NCBI GenBank assembly: GCA_021820975.1 | Contig: JAKADA010000007.1 | Coordinates: forward strand, 16,053-80,052 | Length of the DNA: 64,000 nt | DNA from: Bacillota bacterium | GTDB lineage: Bacteria > Bacillota > Bacilli > Alicyclobacillales > SLC66 | Direction of reading: 5' to 3' | In this document: in pieces, positions 54,251-64,000 of the stretch | Numbering within the stretch: the stretch's first letter is position 1 | Layout: each line of letters begins with the position of its first letter | Translations under genes and position numbers: made by a program | Notes under the pieces: model-generated | What the model was told of the DNA's origin: nothing | Database searches by the model: none | What the model saw: only the letters and a program-made list of their open reading frames with translations

Positions 54251-55531
54251 TTAAGCTGTCTCTTCTTTTTTCTTTTTCTTTCTACCATCCGTCACTGGAC
54301 CAGAATCCACAACCAACATGGGTTCTTCTTTGTTGGCCACGGTCTCTTTTGTCACTATGCATCGACGCACATCGGCACGAGAAGGTAACTCGTACATCAC
54401 ATTGAGCATGATACTCTCAATAATGGCTCGTAAGCCACGTGCTCCTGTATTACGTTTAATGGCCTCCTTGGCGATTTCTGACAATGCCTCGTCAGCAAAT
54501 TCGAGCTCAACAGCATCCATTTCGAGCAGTCGTTGATATTGCTTAACCAGCGCATTTTTCGGCTCGACCAAGATCTGCTTTAACGCCGCTTCATCAAGTG
54601 CTTGCAATGTGGCGATAACAGGTAAACGACCAACAAACTCTGGGATTAATCCATACTTCAAGAGGTCTTCCGGTAAAACCCGACTTAAAACTTCGGAGTC
54701 AACGGCAGATTCTCTCGCTTCAGGTGATGTACCAAACCCAATCACCTTTTTACCTAAACGACGTTTGATGATTGGTTCCATACCATCAAAGGCGCCGCCA
54801 CAGATAAATAAAATGTTACCTGTGTCAATCTGGATGAATTCTTGATGAGGATGCTTTCTTCCCCCTTGCGGTGGAACACTAGCAACCGTACCTTCAAGAA
54901 TCTTCAACAAAGCTTGCTGTACACCTTCGCCCGATACATCTCGGGTAATCGACGGATTTTCCGACTTTCTCGCGATCTTATCGATCTCATCGATGTAAAT
55001 AATGCCTTTTTCGGCTTTCTCAACATCATAATCGGCAGCTTGAATCAACTTCAATAAAATGTTTTCGACATCTTCGCCCACATAACCTGCTTCTGTTAAC
55101 GAAGTTGCATCTGCGATGGCAAAAGGTACATTCAAAATTCGAGCGAGTGTTTGTGCCAACAACGTTTTACCAGATCCAGTCGGACCAATGAGTAAAATGT
55201 TGCTTTTAGAAAGTTCAACATCATCACTTTTCGATGTCGAGTTAATCCGCTTATAATGGTTATACACAGCCACCGAAAGCGTTCTCTTTGCCTGTTCCTG
55301 ACCAATCACATACGAATCAAGAATACCTTTGATTTCTGTGGGTTTCGGAACGTCTTTTAATTCAAACTCTTCATCATCGCCGAGTTCCTCCTCGACGATC
55401 TCATTGCACAATTCAATACACTCATCACAAATGTAAACACCGGGACCCGCAACGAGTTTGCGAACTTGATCCTGGGTCTTCCCACAAAAAGAGCATTTGA
55501 GTTGTCCCTTGTCATCGTTAAACTTAAACAT
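54251..55531 (-). CDS. clpX: ClpX unfoldase
   Basis: AAA+ ATPase that feeds substrates to ClpP. The 426-residue protein has the N-terminal C4 zinc domain ([10 protein letters not shown] ... CDECIELC), Walker [15 protein letters not shown], Walker [13 protein letters not shown], and the IGF loop ([11 protein letters not shown]) contacting ClpP. AAGGAGGG precedes the ATG. Confidence 0.97.
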   Translation of the reverse strand: MFKFNDDKGQLKCSFCGKTQDQVRKLVAGPGVYICDECIELCNEIVEEELGDDEEFELKDVPKPTEIKGILDSYVIGQEQAKRTLSVAVYNHYKRINSTSKSDDVELSKSNILLIGPTGSGKTLLAQTLARILNVPFAIADATSLTEAGYVGEDVENILLKLIQAADYDVEKAEKGIIYIDEIDKIARKSENPSITRDVSGEGVQQALLKILEGTVASVPPQGGRKHPHQEFIQIDTGNILFICGGAFDGMEPIIKRRLGKKVIGFGTSPEARESAVDSEVLSRVLPEDLLKYGLIPEFVGRLPVIATLQALDEAALKQILVEPKNALVKQYQRLLEMDAVELEFADEALSEIAKEAIKRNTGARGLRAIIESIMLNVMYELPSRADVRRCIVTKETVANKEEPMLVVDSGPVTDGRKKKKKEETA

Positions 55532-55543
55532 GCGTTTCCCTCC

Positions 55544-56134
55544 TTACGCAAGGTTTGGACGCACAATCACCTCGTCGATTAGCCCATAGCTTTTGGCTTC
55601 TTCTGCGCTCATCCAATTGTCGCGATCCGTATCCTGTTCAATGCGTTCTAGCGATTGACCGGTGCGTTCGACATAAATCATGTTCAATTTGCGACGGGTC
55701 TTTAAAATCCACTCGGCATGAATTTTAATATCAGATGCTTGCCCCTGAACACCACCGAGAGGTTGATGAATCATGATTTCACTGTTTGGCAGCGCATACC
55801 TCTTACCTTTGGCACCAGCTGTCAGCAACAGCGATGCCATACTTGCAGCAAGGCCAACACAGATCGTTGAAACTTGAGGTTTAATATACTGCATTGTATC
55901 GAAAATAGCCATCCCTGCTGTGACGGATCCGCCGGGGCTATTGATATAGAGACTAATATCTTTCTCAGCATCTTCAGACGCTAAAAATAACAGCTGAGCA
56001 ACGACTGAGTTAGCAACATAGTCATCAATCGGTGTACCAATAAAAATGATACGATCTTTCAATAACCTCGAATAGATGTCATATGCACGTTCTCCGCGAC
56101 TGGTTTGTTCAATCACCATCGGTACAAGACTCAT
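55544..56134 (-). CDS. clpP: ClpP protease subunit
   Basis: Serine protease tetradecamer. Catalytic Ser in [11 protein letters not shown] (about 98), His in MIHQPLGG (about 123) and Asp near 172. 196 residues. AGGAGG precedes the ATG. clpP and clpX are adjacent here, whereas B. subtilis keeps clpP elsewhere. No CtsR operator (direct GGTCAAA heptads) is evident upstream. Confidence 0.97.
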   Translation of the reverse strand: MSLVPMVIEQTSRGERAYDIYSRLLKDRIIFIGTPIDDYVANSVVAQLLFLASEDAEKDISLYINSPGGSVTAGMAIFDTMQYIKPQVSTICVGLAASMASLLLTAGAKGKRYALPNSEIMIHQPLGGVQGQASDIKIHAEWILKTRRKLNMIYVERTGQSLERIEQDTDRDNWMSAEEAKSYGLIDEVIVRPNLA

Positions 56135-56178
56135 CCGCTTTATCCTCCTAACTAGACCACGTCAATACGCCGCCTAGG

Positions 56179-56208
56179 AAAAAATAAGGCACATACATTG
56201 TGCCTTAT
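56179..56208 (-). terminator. Terminator of tig
   Basis: 10-bp stem (ataaggcaca/tgtgccttat, 5-base loop) followed by TTTTTT on the minus strand, 31 bases after the tig stop. Confidence 0.92.
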
Positions 56209-56238
56209 AATGATGATGCATACTCATTGTACACAATC

Positions 56239-57531
56239 TTAAGCTTGAACGCTATGCTGGACAAGAAATTCCACGGCTTTACGCGTTAGAATTCCCTCTT
56301 TAATCGATGTAAGTCCCGGATCGTTATTGCTTAATAATTGTTTTGTATTAGCAAATTCCAGACGTGCAGCATCAGCCACTTTTTGTACTTCAAGGTCCAC
56401 TTCTTCATCGCTAACTTCGAAATTCTCTGCTTTAGCTATTGCTTCAAGAACTAAAGACGTACGAACTCGACGTTCTGCATCTTCGCGAAATTGAGCCCTA
56501 AGTTCTTCGACCGTTGTGCCTGTAAATTCTTGATAAGCATCTAAAGGAATACCTTGTTGTTCTAATCGAGCAGCAAAATCGCGTACTTGACTGTCAATTT
56601 CGCTTTCAATCATGACAGCAGGAAGATCGATCGTTGCACCTTCGACGACTTTTTCAATGACGGCATCTTGCACAAAATGTTCATGCTCATGCTCCGCACG
56701 GTGTTCGAGCTCTTTGACAACACTCGCTTTATATTCTTCGATCGTATCAAATTCACTCACATCACGAGCAAAGTCATCATCAAGTTCTGGTAATACACGA
56801 CGTTTCACATCATGTACATGTACTTGAAAATGAGCTTCTTGATTAGCCAAAGATTTCACATGGTAATCTTCAGGAAAGGTGATCACAATCTCCCGATCTT
56901 CCCCTGCAGAGATACCGACAAGTTGATCTTCAAACCCAGGTACAAACGTGCCTGATCCAAGTTCGATCTGATAGTTCTCGGCTTCGCCACCCTCAAAAGG
57001 TTGTCCATCCACGAAGCCTTTAAAATCCATAACAAGAATATCTTTAAGCTGTGCAGTCGAGTTATCAACAACTTGCAATTCGGCATGTCCATTACGAATT
57101 CGGTCAAGCTCGACTACTACATCTTCTTCAGATACTTCAAATGACTTGTCTTCATATGTAACACCACGATAATCGCCTAATACAACTTCGGGTTTGACCG
57201 TTACAGTGGCTTTAAAAACCAGAGGCTTGCCAGCTTCCATTTGCACCACATCGATATTCGGTCGATCGATAGGTTCAAGCATCGCTTCAATTACAGCTGA
57301 AGAATATGCTTCCGGAAGCAAGATGTCTAAGGCGTCTTGATATAACGATTCAATACCAAAACGAGCTTCGAAAATCCGACGGGGTACTTTACCTTTTCGA
57401 AATCCGGGCACGCTGACTTGATTGACTACTTTTTTAAATGCGCGATCAATCGCGCGATCGACTTGTTCAGAGGCTACCTCAACGTCTAAAACACCCACAT
57501 TGGCTTCGGTTTTTTCCCATTTCACACTCAT
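56239..57531 (-). CDS. tig: Trigger factor chaperone
   Basis: Ribosome-bound chaperone with peptidyl-prolyl isomerase domain. The ribosome-binding signature VPGFRKGKVPRR is at about residues 40-51, the FKBP-like domain at about 155-240 (MDFKGFVDGQPFEGGEAEN) and the helical C-terminal arms follow. 430 residues. GGAGGAT precedes the ATG. Confidence 0.97.
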   Translation of the reverse strand: MSVKWEKTEANVGVLDVEVASEQVDRAIDRAFKKVVNQVSVPGFRKGKVPRRIFEARFGIESLYQDALDILLPEAYSSAVIEAMLEPIDRPNIDVVQMEAGKPLVFKATVTVKPEVVLGDYRGVTYEDKSFEVSEEDVVVELDRIRNGHAELQVVDNSTAQLKDILVMDFKGFVDGQPFEGGEAENYQIELGSGTFVPGFEDQLVGISAGEDREIVITFPEDYHVKSLANQEAHFQVHVHDVKRRVLPELDDDFARDVSEFDTIEEYKASVVKELEHRAEHEHEHFVQDAVIEKVVEGATIDLPAVMIESEIDSQVRDFAARLEQQGIPLDAYQEFTGTTVEELRAQFREDAERRVRTSLVLEAIAKAENFEVSDEEVDLEVQKVADAARLEFANTKQLLSNNDPGLTSIKEGILTRKAVEFLVQHSVQA

Positions 57532-57556
57532 GATAAGAGATCCTCCACTTCATAAA

Positions 57557-57633
57557 TGGCGTCCCAGGAGGGATTCGAACCCCCGACCCACAGCTTAGAA
57601 GGCTGTTGCTCTATCCGACTGAGCTACTGGGAC
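57557..57633 (-). tRNA. tRNA-Arg (anticodon UCU)
   Basis: Cloverleaf on the minus strand: acceptor GTCCCAG/CTGGGAC, D arm GCTCAGTCGGATAGAGC, anticodon stem ACAGC with loop CTTCTAA giving anticodon UCU, T arm GGGGGTTCGAATCCCTC, discriminator G and genome-encoded CCA. Reads AGA/AGG arginine codons. Confidence 0.97.
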
Positions 57634-57668
57634 GCAGTAACTGCTGTATTATAGCGTGATTCTGTAAA

Positions 57669-58256
57669 TTATTCAAGCAAACAGAAACTAGGCTGTATTA
57701 AGCGTAACGCTTGGGCTCTATGACTCACCTGGCTTTTCTCGCTAATACTCATCTGTGCAAATGACTTTTTACGCTCCGGAAAATAAAATAACGGATCATA
57801 ACCAAATCCGCCATCACCCCGATACTCTCTAAGTATATACCCATCACAATGACCCGTTACGGTAATTTCACGCCCATCAGGGAAGACCAAAGCAAGAGTC
57901 GCGGTAAAGCGTGCTTGACGGTGATCGTCAGCAACGTTTTGAAGAACATCAAGAAGTTTCCTACAATTTTGTTCATCCGTAGCATGAGTACCTGCGTATC
58001 GTGCAGAATAAACACCTGGTGCCCCGCCCAACGCCGCAACGCAAAGCCCCGAATCATCAGCAAGTGCTACTGTATGTAGGGTATCAGCAATGTGCCTTGC
58101 TTTAAGCAAGGCATTTTCTATAAATGTAACACCAGTCTCTTGGGGCATCACAAGATCCTCAGGCACAGTCACCAAATCAATACGATTAGTCAAAGCAAGC
58201 GCTTGTCGAAATTCCCGTACTTTACCCGGATTTTTTGAAGCTAAAACCACACGCAC
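57669..58256 (-). CDS. rdgB: XTP/dITP diphosphatase (RdgB/HAM1)
   Basis: Removes non-canonical purine triphosphates. Signatures: VVLASKNPGKVREF at the N-terminus, TFIENALLKARH, ALADDSGLCVAALGG, GFGYDPLF. GTG 58256 gives 195 residues, the family norm; ATG 58304 (AGGAG close upstream) overlaps rph and is an alternative. Directly downstream of rph as in B. subtilis. Confidence 0.93.
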   Translation of the reverse strand: MRVVLASKNPGKVREFRQALALTNRIDLVTVPEDLVMPQETGVTFIENALLKARHIADTLHTVALADDSGLCVAALGGAPGVYSARYAGTHATDEQNCRKLLDVLQNVADDHRQARFTATLALVFPDGREITVTGHCDGYILREYRGDGGFGYDPLFYFPERKKSFAQMSISEKSQVSHRAQALRLIQPSFCLLE

Positions 58257-58275
58257 GGTTTTGCCACGACTCCCT

Positions 58276-59019
58276 TTATGCGCGCGATCCAATGAACTGT
58301 CCATTGTCTCCTAGCACAAGTTTTTGTTGTTCAATCAATTGCAATACCCCGTACTCCGCCAAATCCATCAATTCATTCATTTGTTTGCGCGAAAATGTAG
58401 CTTCTTCCCCCGTCGCTTGCACTTCAACCAGTTGACTTGATCCTGTCAGCACAACATTCATATCAACTTCAGCTTCAACATCTTCTTTATACTGCAAGTC
58501 AAGAAGTACATTGTGTTGTACGATACCAACGCTTGTTGCAGCAAGGTAGTCCTTAACCGGGAAGTTTTTTAAGGTGCCACGTTGTTTAAGCGCAACAAGC
58601 GCATCCACCACAGCTAAAAAAGACCCCGTAATTGCTGCTGTACGTGTCCCACCATCTGCTTGAATAACGTCACAATCGATCCAAAGTGTACGTTCTCCTA
58701 AATCTTTGAGGTTGATTACAGCACGCAAGGAGCGTCCAATTAAACGTTGAATTTCCATCGTTCTTCCGGATAAACGTCCACGAGTTGCCTCACGTTGAGT
58801 TCGCTGTTCTGTTGCACGCGGTAACATCGAATATTCTGCCGTTATCCACCCTTGCCCATTTCCTCGCAAAAAAGGAGGTACTTTGTCTTCGATACTCGCG
58901 GTACAGATTACTTTCGTATCACCCACTTCGATCAAGGCAGATCCTTCCGCATTTTTCATATAACCGCGCGTCATACTAACCGGTCGCAACTCGTCGAAAT
59001 TTCGTTTATCTAAGCGCAC
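58276..59019 (-). CDS. rph: Ribonuclease PH
   Basis: Phosphorolytic 3' exoribonuclease trimming tRNA. It reads [16 protein letters not shown] from GTG 59019 (AAAGGAG upstream) with [28 protein letters not shown] and [16 protein letters not shown]. 247 residues; the open frame to 59160 is inside murI. Overlaps the murI stop by 14 bases. Confidence 0.95.
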   Translation of the reverse strand: MRLDKRNFDELRPVSMTRGYMKNAEGSALIEVGDTKVICTASIEDKVPPFLRGNGQGWITAEYSMLPRATEQRTQREATRGRLSGRTMEIQRLIGRSLRAVINLKDLGERTLWIDCDVIQADGGTRTAAITGSFLAVVDALVALKQRGTLKNFPVKDYLAATSVGIVQHNVLLDLQYKEDVEAEVDMNVVLTGSSQLVEVQATGEEATFSRKQMNELMDLAEYGVLQLIEQQKLVLGDNGQFIGSRA

Positions 59020-59848
59020 ATGACCACTCCTTTGTTGGCTCCCCGGGTTCACTCCACACATCGAAAAACTGTACATCAATCGACTTTCCCAGCCAAGCCT
59101 CACCAATGGTTCGAAAACGAATTGCATCACCGCTTGTATAAAAAATATGCTCAGGTACATCCAAACCTACACGCGTCATAGCATGTTCTGTCAGCCAATG
59201 ACTCACATCACGTGCTGTCTCTTCAGCAGAATTGATCAGTCGAACACCATTCCCTAGAACTGCGGCGATTACTTTTGCCAAGTGAGGGTAGTGGGTACAA
59301 CCTAAAATGAGTGTATCTATCCCACTGCCTTTAAGATCTTGTAATGAAGTCGCAACGATAGGTAACGCTTCATCCATCTGAATGGGGCCTTTTTCGACGA
59401 GTTCAACAAAACCCGGACATGCCAAACTAACCACATTAATACCGCGATGTGTTAAATGCAATGCCTTCGGATAACTATTTGATTTAATCGTTGCCCGTGT
59501 ACCGATAACGCCTACTTTTTGCACTTCCGTTGCAGCAATTGCTGCACGAGCACCGGGACCAATTACGCCGATCACTGGAACATCATAACGTTCCTTCGCT
59601 TCTTCTAAACACACCGCTGTTGCCGTATTACAGGCAATAACCAGCATTTTGACACCTTGTTCATACAAAAAGTCAAGTGCTTTAAAGGTAAAACGTCGGA
59701 TTTCATCATCGGATCGATCACCGTAAGGACACCGAACCGAGTCTCCATAAAACAAGACAGCTTCTCGTGGCAATTGTCGCCACAATTCTGATACCACCGT
59801 CAACCCGCCAACGCCAGAATCCATCACACCGATGGGTTTATTGCGCAT
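59006..59848 (-). CDS. murI: Glutamate racemase
   Basis: Makes D-glutamate for peptidoglycan. Both catalytic Cys motifs are present ([13 protein letters not shown] and [12 protein letters not shown]) and the N-terminal [12 protein letters not shown]. 280 residues. Matches racE position in B. subtilis between marR (ysmB) and rph; gerM is absent here. Confidence 0.96.
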   Translation of the reverse strand: MRNKPIGVMDSGVGGLTVVSELWRQLPREAVLFYGDSVRCPYGDRSDDEIRRFTFKALDFLYEQGVKMLVIACNTATAVCLEEAKERYDVPVIGVIGPGARAAIAATEVQKVGVIGTRATIKSNSYPKALHLTHRGINVVSLACPGFVELVEKGPIQMDEALPIVATSLQDLKGSGIDTLILGCTHYPHLAKVIAAVLGNGVRLINSAEETARDVSHWLTEHAMTRVGLDVPEHIFYTSGDAIRFRTIGEAWLGKSIDVQFFDVWSEPGEPTKEWSCALR

Positions 59849-59906
59849 GTGCTGTCACCCCGCCTGAAGTATCCCTCTCTACCATACGCTCACGACAAAA
59901 AGGCGT

Positions 59907-60365
59907 TTAACCATCCGTGTTAACGTGGTTATCATGCAGCTGTTGTCCAAGCACACTTAGCATATCAACGAACGCAGATCTCTTTTCGTCAGACATAACG
60001 GCCAAGATTTTAGCTAAATAAAGACGCCTCGCTAGAAGTACTTTTTCAATTAAAATCTGTCCCTTGTCCATCACTCTAACCCGAACAATGCGCTTATCAC
60101 TTTCATCTCGAATACGCTCAACATAGCCTTGGCGTTCCAAGCGATCGATCAAATCCGTGACCGTACTATAGGCGAGACCAAGTGTAGAACCTAGATCACC
60201 GATCGTCAATCGTGGCATATCCTCAGCCATAACGAGTGCTTCGAACTGTGCAGGGGTGATATCAAAGTCAGTCAAGATTGCTCTGCCTCGCCGCCGCAGT
60301 TCGATCGTTAATTTGCGTAATAGTCTCTCTACGTGATATTCATCATCTGTATGTTCATCCATCAT
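59907..60365 (-). CDS. MarR-family transcription regulator
   Basis: Winged-helix regulator, 152 residues, with the MarR core (TPAQFEALVMAEDMPRLTIG, LGLAYSTVTDLIDRLERQGY, DKRIVRVRVMDKG). Homologous position to B. subtilis ysmB. Ligand and targets unknown. Divergent from purU. Confidence 0.88.
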   Translation of the reverse strand: MMDEHTDDEYHVERLLRKLTIELRRRGRAILTDFDITPAQFEALVMAEDMPRLTIGDLGSTLGLAYSTVTDLIDRLERQGYVERIRDESDKRIVRVRVMDKGQILIEKVLLARRLYLAKILAVMSDEKRSAFVDMLSVLGQQLHDNHVNTDG

Positions 60366-60433
60366 CTAGAAACAGAATCACCGCCAGTCTACTCCTCAAT
60401 TGTACACACCACAAATACACGGCGTCAATAAAA

Positions 60434-60462
60434 TTGAAAAGCGTCGGAAGCTGATCTATAGT
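60434..60462 (+). promoter_or_regulatory. SigA-type promoter of purU
   Basis: TTGAAA (60434-60439), 17-base spacer, TATAGT (60457-60462) on the plus strand, 49 bases before the purU ATG, in the divergent region shared with marR. Confidence 0.6.
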
Positions 60463-60511
60463 TTACAATAAGGATCAAAATTTAGAGAGAAACTAGGAGT
60501 GTGGCACACAA

Positions 60512-61387
60512 ATGGCACAACTTTTCGCAACGGACATCCTGCACGGTCGAATCTTAATTTCTTGCCCCGATCAACCAGGTATTGTCGCCAAGGTGTCAAA
60601 AATACTGTATGAACTAGGAGCTAATATCACCGAATCCGCACAACATACGACAAACCCAATTGACGGAACATTTTTTATGCGTATCGCCTTTGATATGGCA
60701 CGAAAAAAAGATGCTTTACAAAAACTCGAAACTGCAATTACCCCTGTAGCGAATGAATTCTCAATGAAATTTCAACTAACCATGGCGGAGCAAAGGAAAA
60801 AGATGGCCATTTTTGTATCAAAAGAAGAACACTGCTTGCTTGAACTTTTGTGGCAGCATCAAACAGGTGCCATAGCATCAGACATCGCCATGGTAGTTAG
60901 CAATCATCCTGATCATGGTGATATTGTGCGATCCATGGGCTATCCTTTTTATCACATCCCTGTCGATAAGCAAAATAAGCAGATTGCGGAACAACAACAA
61001 CTTGAACTCATCCAAGGACAAGTGGATTTTATTGTTCTTGCACGCTATATGCAAATTTTGTCACCTTACCTCGTGGATGCTTTTGAAAATCGTATTATTA
61101 ATATTCACCATTCCTTTTTACCCGCTTTCGTCGGTGCCCGTCCCTATGAGAGAGCCTATGAGCGCGGCGTAAAAATTATCGGTGCAACAGCCCACTATGT
61201 GACTGCAGAGCTTGATGCAGGCCCAATTATCGAACAAGACGTACAACGTATTCATCATGGTTATTCTGTGCAGGACATGAAAGCCATGGGGCGCTTGATT
61301 GAACGTACCGTGTTGGCACGCGCAGTAGCCTTCCATGTTGATGATAGAATTCTCATTCACGAAAATAAAACAATTGTCTTTAGCTAA
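60512..61387 (+). CDS. purU: Formyltetrahydrofolate deformylase PurU
   Basis: Hydrolyses 10-formyl-THF to THF and formate. N-terminal ACT domain (ILISCPDQPGIVAKVSKIL, about 10-85), then a formyltransferase-fold domain with VVSNHPDHGDI, INIHHSFLPAFVGA and the catalytic Asp in TAELDAGPIIEQDV. 291 residues. AGGAGTG lies about 10 bases upstream. Confidence 0.94.
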   Translation: MAQLFATDILHGRILISCPDQPGIVAKVSKILYELGANITESAQHTTNPIDGTFFMRIAFDMARKKDALQKLETAITPVANEFSMKFQLTMAEQRKKMAIFVSKEEHCLLELLWQHQTGAIASDIAMVVSNHPDHGDIVRSMGYPFYHIPVDKQNKQIAEQQQLELIQGQVDFIVLARYMQILSPYLVDAFENRIINIHHSFLPAFVGARPYERAYERGVKIIGATAHYVTAELDAGPIIEQDVQRIHHGYSVQDMKAMGRLIERTVLARAVAFHVDDRILIHENKTIVFS

Positions 61388-61395
61388 CAAAACAA

Positions 61396-61437
61396 CCCGT
61401 CACATGTGCTTAAAGACACACAGGTGACGGGCATTTT
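61396..61437 (+). terminator. Terminator between convergent purU and ptrB
   Basis: Stem cccgtcac/gtgacggg with an inner tgtg/caca helix, followed by cattttac on the plus strand. T-tract is short. Confidence 0.65.
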
Positions 61438-61438
61438 A

Positions 61439-63484
61439 CTATGCCCTATACCCGATTTTATCGAGCATAAAAGCAAAGGTTGCAGCTAATTCACGCACTT
61501 GATTAAACCTTCCGGATGCTCCGAAATGACCGGAACCCATGTTGGTCTTCAGCAACAAGACATGGTCATCCGTTTTGTAATCTCGCAACTTAGCCACCCA
61601 CTTTGCTGGTTCAAAGTACCCTACACGAGGATCATTGATACCTGTCGTGACTAGTATATGGGGATAGGCTTTACGCTTTACCTGATCATAGGGACTGTAC
61701 GACTTCATATAACGGTAATATACTTCATCGTTTGGATTGCCCCATTCGTCCCATTCTAATGTAGTAAGTGGGATCGTTTCATCAAGCATAGTTGTCACCA
61801 CATCAACAAAAGGCACACCAGGAACGATCACATTAAACAAATCGCCACCCATGTTAGCGACTGCCCCCATCAACAAACCACCAGCGCTTCGTCCCCAGGC
61901 AGCCAATTGGTCCTTTGTTGTGAACTTATGATCGATCAAATATTTCGCGCAAGCGATAAAGTCAGTAAATGAGTTTCGTTTATGTAATAGTTTCCCATCG
62001 TCATACCATGAACGTCCCATTTCTGAGCCGCCACGCACCTGTGCGACAGCAAAAATTACGCCAAGATCAAGCAAGGCCAATCGTTTAGAATCAAAATCCG
62101 GGTCTCTATTAGAACCATACGAACCATATCCATACAAAATAAGAGGTGCGGGACCCTGTTGTAAAGTCGTTTTTTTATAAACCATGATCACAGGAACCTT
62201 TGTACCATCATCTGCCGTTGCAAATACCCGTTGTTGTTCGTAGTCACAAGGGTCATAGTTACCAGGTATGGGTGCGACCTGTAGTGTAGATACTTTCCCA
62301 TGTTCAAGGTCTAACCGAAGTGTTGAACGTGGTGTAACGAAAGATTCATACAGTAACAACGCTTCCTTGGTTTCGTACGACAGATTATCTGCTAATTGTA
62401 CCGTATAGACGGACTCCTCAAAAGACAATGCACTCAGTTCACCTTGATAAAATGTCCAAACTTGTGTGAGCCCATTTTGTCGTCCTTCAATAACTAATCC
62501 TGAGGCAAATGGATAAATACCTGTAATGTATCGATTGGGATCATAAGGGAATAACGATTTTCGCTGATGTGGTTGATCGATTGCAGCATGAAGCACTTGA
62601 AAATTTGGTGCATGTTCATTGGTTAGGATCAAAAAGTCATCATGGTCATGCTCAACATCATAAATAACATCCGGTTTGCGTTCATCAAAAATATGCAATT
62701 CTGAAGTCTCACCAGTAAAATCAAGGTAATGGATCTCAGAGGATGTCTTCGTTTGTGAATGCACGAGCAAAAATCGACCGCTACGCGTTTTGGATAGTGT
62801 CACTTCACATGTCGTATCCTGCTCTTCATACAAGAGAACGTCCGCTTCATTCCCTTGTAAAGTATGTCGCCATACTTGATACGGACGTTGCTGATCATCG
62901 ACTGTGATGTAAAAAACAGCATCACCAGACATGCTCCATTCAACACTGTCATCGATAAATACATTTTCTATTCGATCAGGTAACATAGCACCTGTTGTCA
63001 CATCTTTCATAACTAAGGTATATCGATCTGTTCCATCGTGATTGATAAGATATGCAAGAAGCCGATGATCAGGACTCATCCGCCTCGCTGTAACACTCAA
63101 ATACTCATCGATATGAGCTAAGGCATTCAGGTCAAGGACCACTTCTTCTTTCACACTAGGCAACGCATCTCGTGTTCGAGTTTTTTTACGTGCAAAGAGT
63201 GGATATTGCAGGTCCTTATCCTGACGTTGATAATAAAAATACTCACCATCTTGCATAGCAACGGTTGTTTCTTGCTGTGCAATGCGAGCAATCATACTCT
63301 CATAGATGTGGTCAATCAAAGGTGTTACAGGCTGCATGATCTGTTCGTAGTAACGATTCTCCGCTTCAAGATAAGCGATGACTTCAGGATTTTCCCGATC
63401 ATGTAGCCAATAGTAATCATCTTCTCGAACATCACTATGAAGTTCATGAGGATGCGGTATTTTTCGAGCACTTGGTATCAGCAA
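61439..63484 (-). CDS. ptrB: S9 family oligopeptidase (oligopeptidase B-like)
   Basis: Cytosolic serine oligopeptidase of the prolyl oligopeptidase clan. N-terminal beta-propeller (about 60-400) and C-terminal alpha/beta hydrolase with Ser in AAWGRSAGGLLMG, Asp in GINDPRVGYFEP and His in MGSGHFGASGRF. 681 residues as in PtrB. TTG start with AAAGGGGG upstream. Confidence 0.92.
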   Translation of the reverse strand: MLIPSARKIPHPHELHSDVREDDYYWLHDRENPEVIAYLEAENRYYEQIMQPVTPLIDHIYESMIARIAQQETTVAMQDGEYFYYQRQDKDLQYPLFARKKTRTRDALPSVKEEVVLDLNALAHIDEYLSVTARRMSPDHRLLAYLINHDGTDRYTLVMKDVTTGAMLPDRIENVFIDDSVEWSMSGDAVFYITVDDQQRPYQVWRHTLQGNEADVLLYEEQDTTCEVTLSKTRSGRFLLVHSQTKTSSEIHYLDFTGETSELHIFDERKPDVIYDVEHDHDDFLILTNEHAPNFQVLHAAIDQPHQRKSLFPYDPNRYITGIYPFASGLVIEGRQNGLTQVWTFYQGELSALSFEESVYTVQLADNLSYETKEALLLYESFVTPRSTLRLDLEHGKVSTLQVAPIPGNYDPCDYEQQRVFATADDGTKVPVIMVYKKTTLQQGPAPLILYGYGSYGSNRDPDFDSKRLALLDLGVIFAVAQVRGGSEMGRSWYDDGKLLHKRNSFTDFIACAKYLIDHKFTTKDQLAAWGRSAGGLLMGAVANMGGDLFNVIVPGVPFVDVVTTMLDETIPLTTLEWDEWGNPNDEVYYRYMKSYSPYDQVKRKAYPHILVTTGINDPRVGYFEPAKWVAKLRDYKTDDHVLLLKTNMGSGHFGASGRFNQVRELAATFAFMLDKIGYRA

Positions 63485-63517
63485 AAAAAATCCCCCTTTT
63501 AGCTACCATACTCACGC

Positions 63518-63560
63518 AAAAAAGTCTTCATTGCAACCAACATGCAATGAAGACTTTTTG
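63518..63560 (-). terminator. Terminator of the aldo/keto reductase gene
   Basis: 13-bp perfect stem (agtcttcattgca/tgcaatgaagact, 7-base loop) flanked by A-run and T-run on both sides; on the minus strand six T follow the stem. It may work in both directions. Confidence 0.85.
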
Positions 63561-63573
63561 CCGTCTACAGCTT

Positions 63574-64000
63574 TTAGCCGTTTAAAACAGCATCAATTTG
63601 TGACAAGACACTTTCTGATAATTGTACACCGACCGCTTTTGCATTTTCAACCACTTGCTCAGGCCGCGAGGCGCCAATCAATGCACTGCTGACATTGGGC
63701 TGACGTAAAACCCATGCGATAGCAAGCTGCGGTAAAGACAACTCCACCTGACTTGCTATGTCACTAAGGTGTTCTACCTTTTGCAACGTACCTTCATTTA
63801 AATATCGTTGCATCGAGCCCTTCACTTTATCGGTCGCTGCACGTGAGCCAGAAGGTACATTCTGCCCTGCGCGATACTTACCGGTTAACACGCCTTGTGC
63901 TAATGGCGACCATACAACTTGACCAATTCCCGCCGATTCACAGACAGGTATGACGGCATGTTCAATGGAGCGTTGCAACATATTGTATTCTGGTTGACTC
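63574..64000 (-). CDS. Aldo/keto reductase (partial, N-terminus outside window)
   Basis: C-terminal 142 residues of a NADPH-dependent aldo/keto reductase: QPEYNMLQRS, VVWSPLAQGVLTGKY, LPQLAIAWVLRQPNVSSALI and IGASRPEQVVENAKA are the family's TIM-barrel and cofactor-binding motifs, closest to the YghZ/potassium channel beta-subunit branch. The frame is open to base 64000, so the ATG at 63981 is not the start. Confidence 0.92.
   Translation of the reverse strand, partial: SQPEYNMLQRSIEHAVIPVCESAGIGQVVWSPLAQGVLTGKYRAGQNVPSGSRAATDKVKGSMQRYLNEGTLQKVEHLSDIASQVELSLPQLAIAWVLRQPNVSSALIGASRPEQVVENAKAVGVQLSESVLSQIDAVLNG

Noticed and set aside
56135..56178. CtsR or CIRCE operator before clpP
   Set aside because: No tandem GGTCAAA heptads and no CIRCE inverted repeat can be read between the tig terminator and clpP.

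Overview
The window reads as chromosome from a spore-forming, monoderm Bacillota of roughly 45% GC (visual estimate). Its backbone follows the gene order of the Bacillus subtilis block from ysmB/racE to spoIVFB. In transcription order on the minus strand this is marR, murI, rph, rdgB, tRNA-Arg, tig, clpP, clpX, lonB, lonA, ysxC, hemAXCDBL, spoVID, valS, folC, spoIIB-like, maf, radC, mreBCD, minCD, spoIVFAB. The SpoIVFA/B, SpoVID, SpoIIB-like and LonB genes support an endosporulating host. A member of the Alicyclobacillaceae or a neighbouring acidophilic group would fit, but that is inference.

Layout. 1-9874: sporulation and cell-shape block (spoIVFB truncated by the window edge, spoIVFA, minD, minC, a PBP2 gene, mreD, mreC, mreB, radC, maf, spoIIB-like). 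9875-14459: mixed accessory genes, namely a CPA2 antiporter, a bacilliredoxin gene with an in-frame TGA, a GT87 membrane glycosyltransferase and a G5/3D cell-wall protein. 14482-24731: type IV pilus locus (pilB, pilT, pilC, major pilin, pilM, pilN, pilO, three minor-pilin-like genes, prepilin peptidase). 24884-30667: murC, folC and valS with a T-box leader. 30671-32914: membrane protein, small ORF and SpoVID. 32951-41924: Tad/Flp pilus locus headed by a DegS/NarL-type two-component pair and a cyclic-di-GMP-I riboswitch. 41910-48265: haem (tetrapyrrole) operon. 48467-57531: EamA transporter, YsxC and the Lon/LonB/ClpXP/trigger-factor proteostasis cluster. 57557-64000: tRNA-Arg, rdgB, rph, murI, marR, purU, an S9 oligopeptidase and a truncated aldo/keto reductase.

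The most unusual feature is at 11385-11729. A YtxJ/BrxC-family monothiol bacilliredoxin is open in one frame except for a TGA exactly where the single catalytic Cys of the TCPIS motif should be. Starting 12 nt after that TGA is a hairpin with an AGGU apical loop resembling a bacterial SECIS. This is a candidate selenoprotein, a selenocysteine bacilliredoxin. No Sec machinery lies in the window, so the claim depends on the rest of the genome.

The second notable system is regulatory. A consensus promoter (TTGACA, 17 bp, TATAAT) overlapping the hemL stop codon starts a transcript almost directly at a well-conserved GEMM-I (c-di-GMP) aptamer. That transcript leads into a cytosolic histidine kinase, a NarL-type regulator and then, after a terminator and a pair of 24-bp-phased direct repeats, the Flp pilin and the whole Tad machine. 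Two pilus systems thus sit as insertions in an otherwise conserved block, with only one prepilin peptidase visible.
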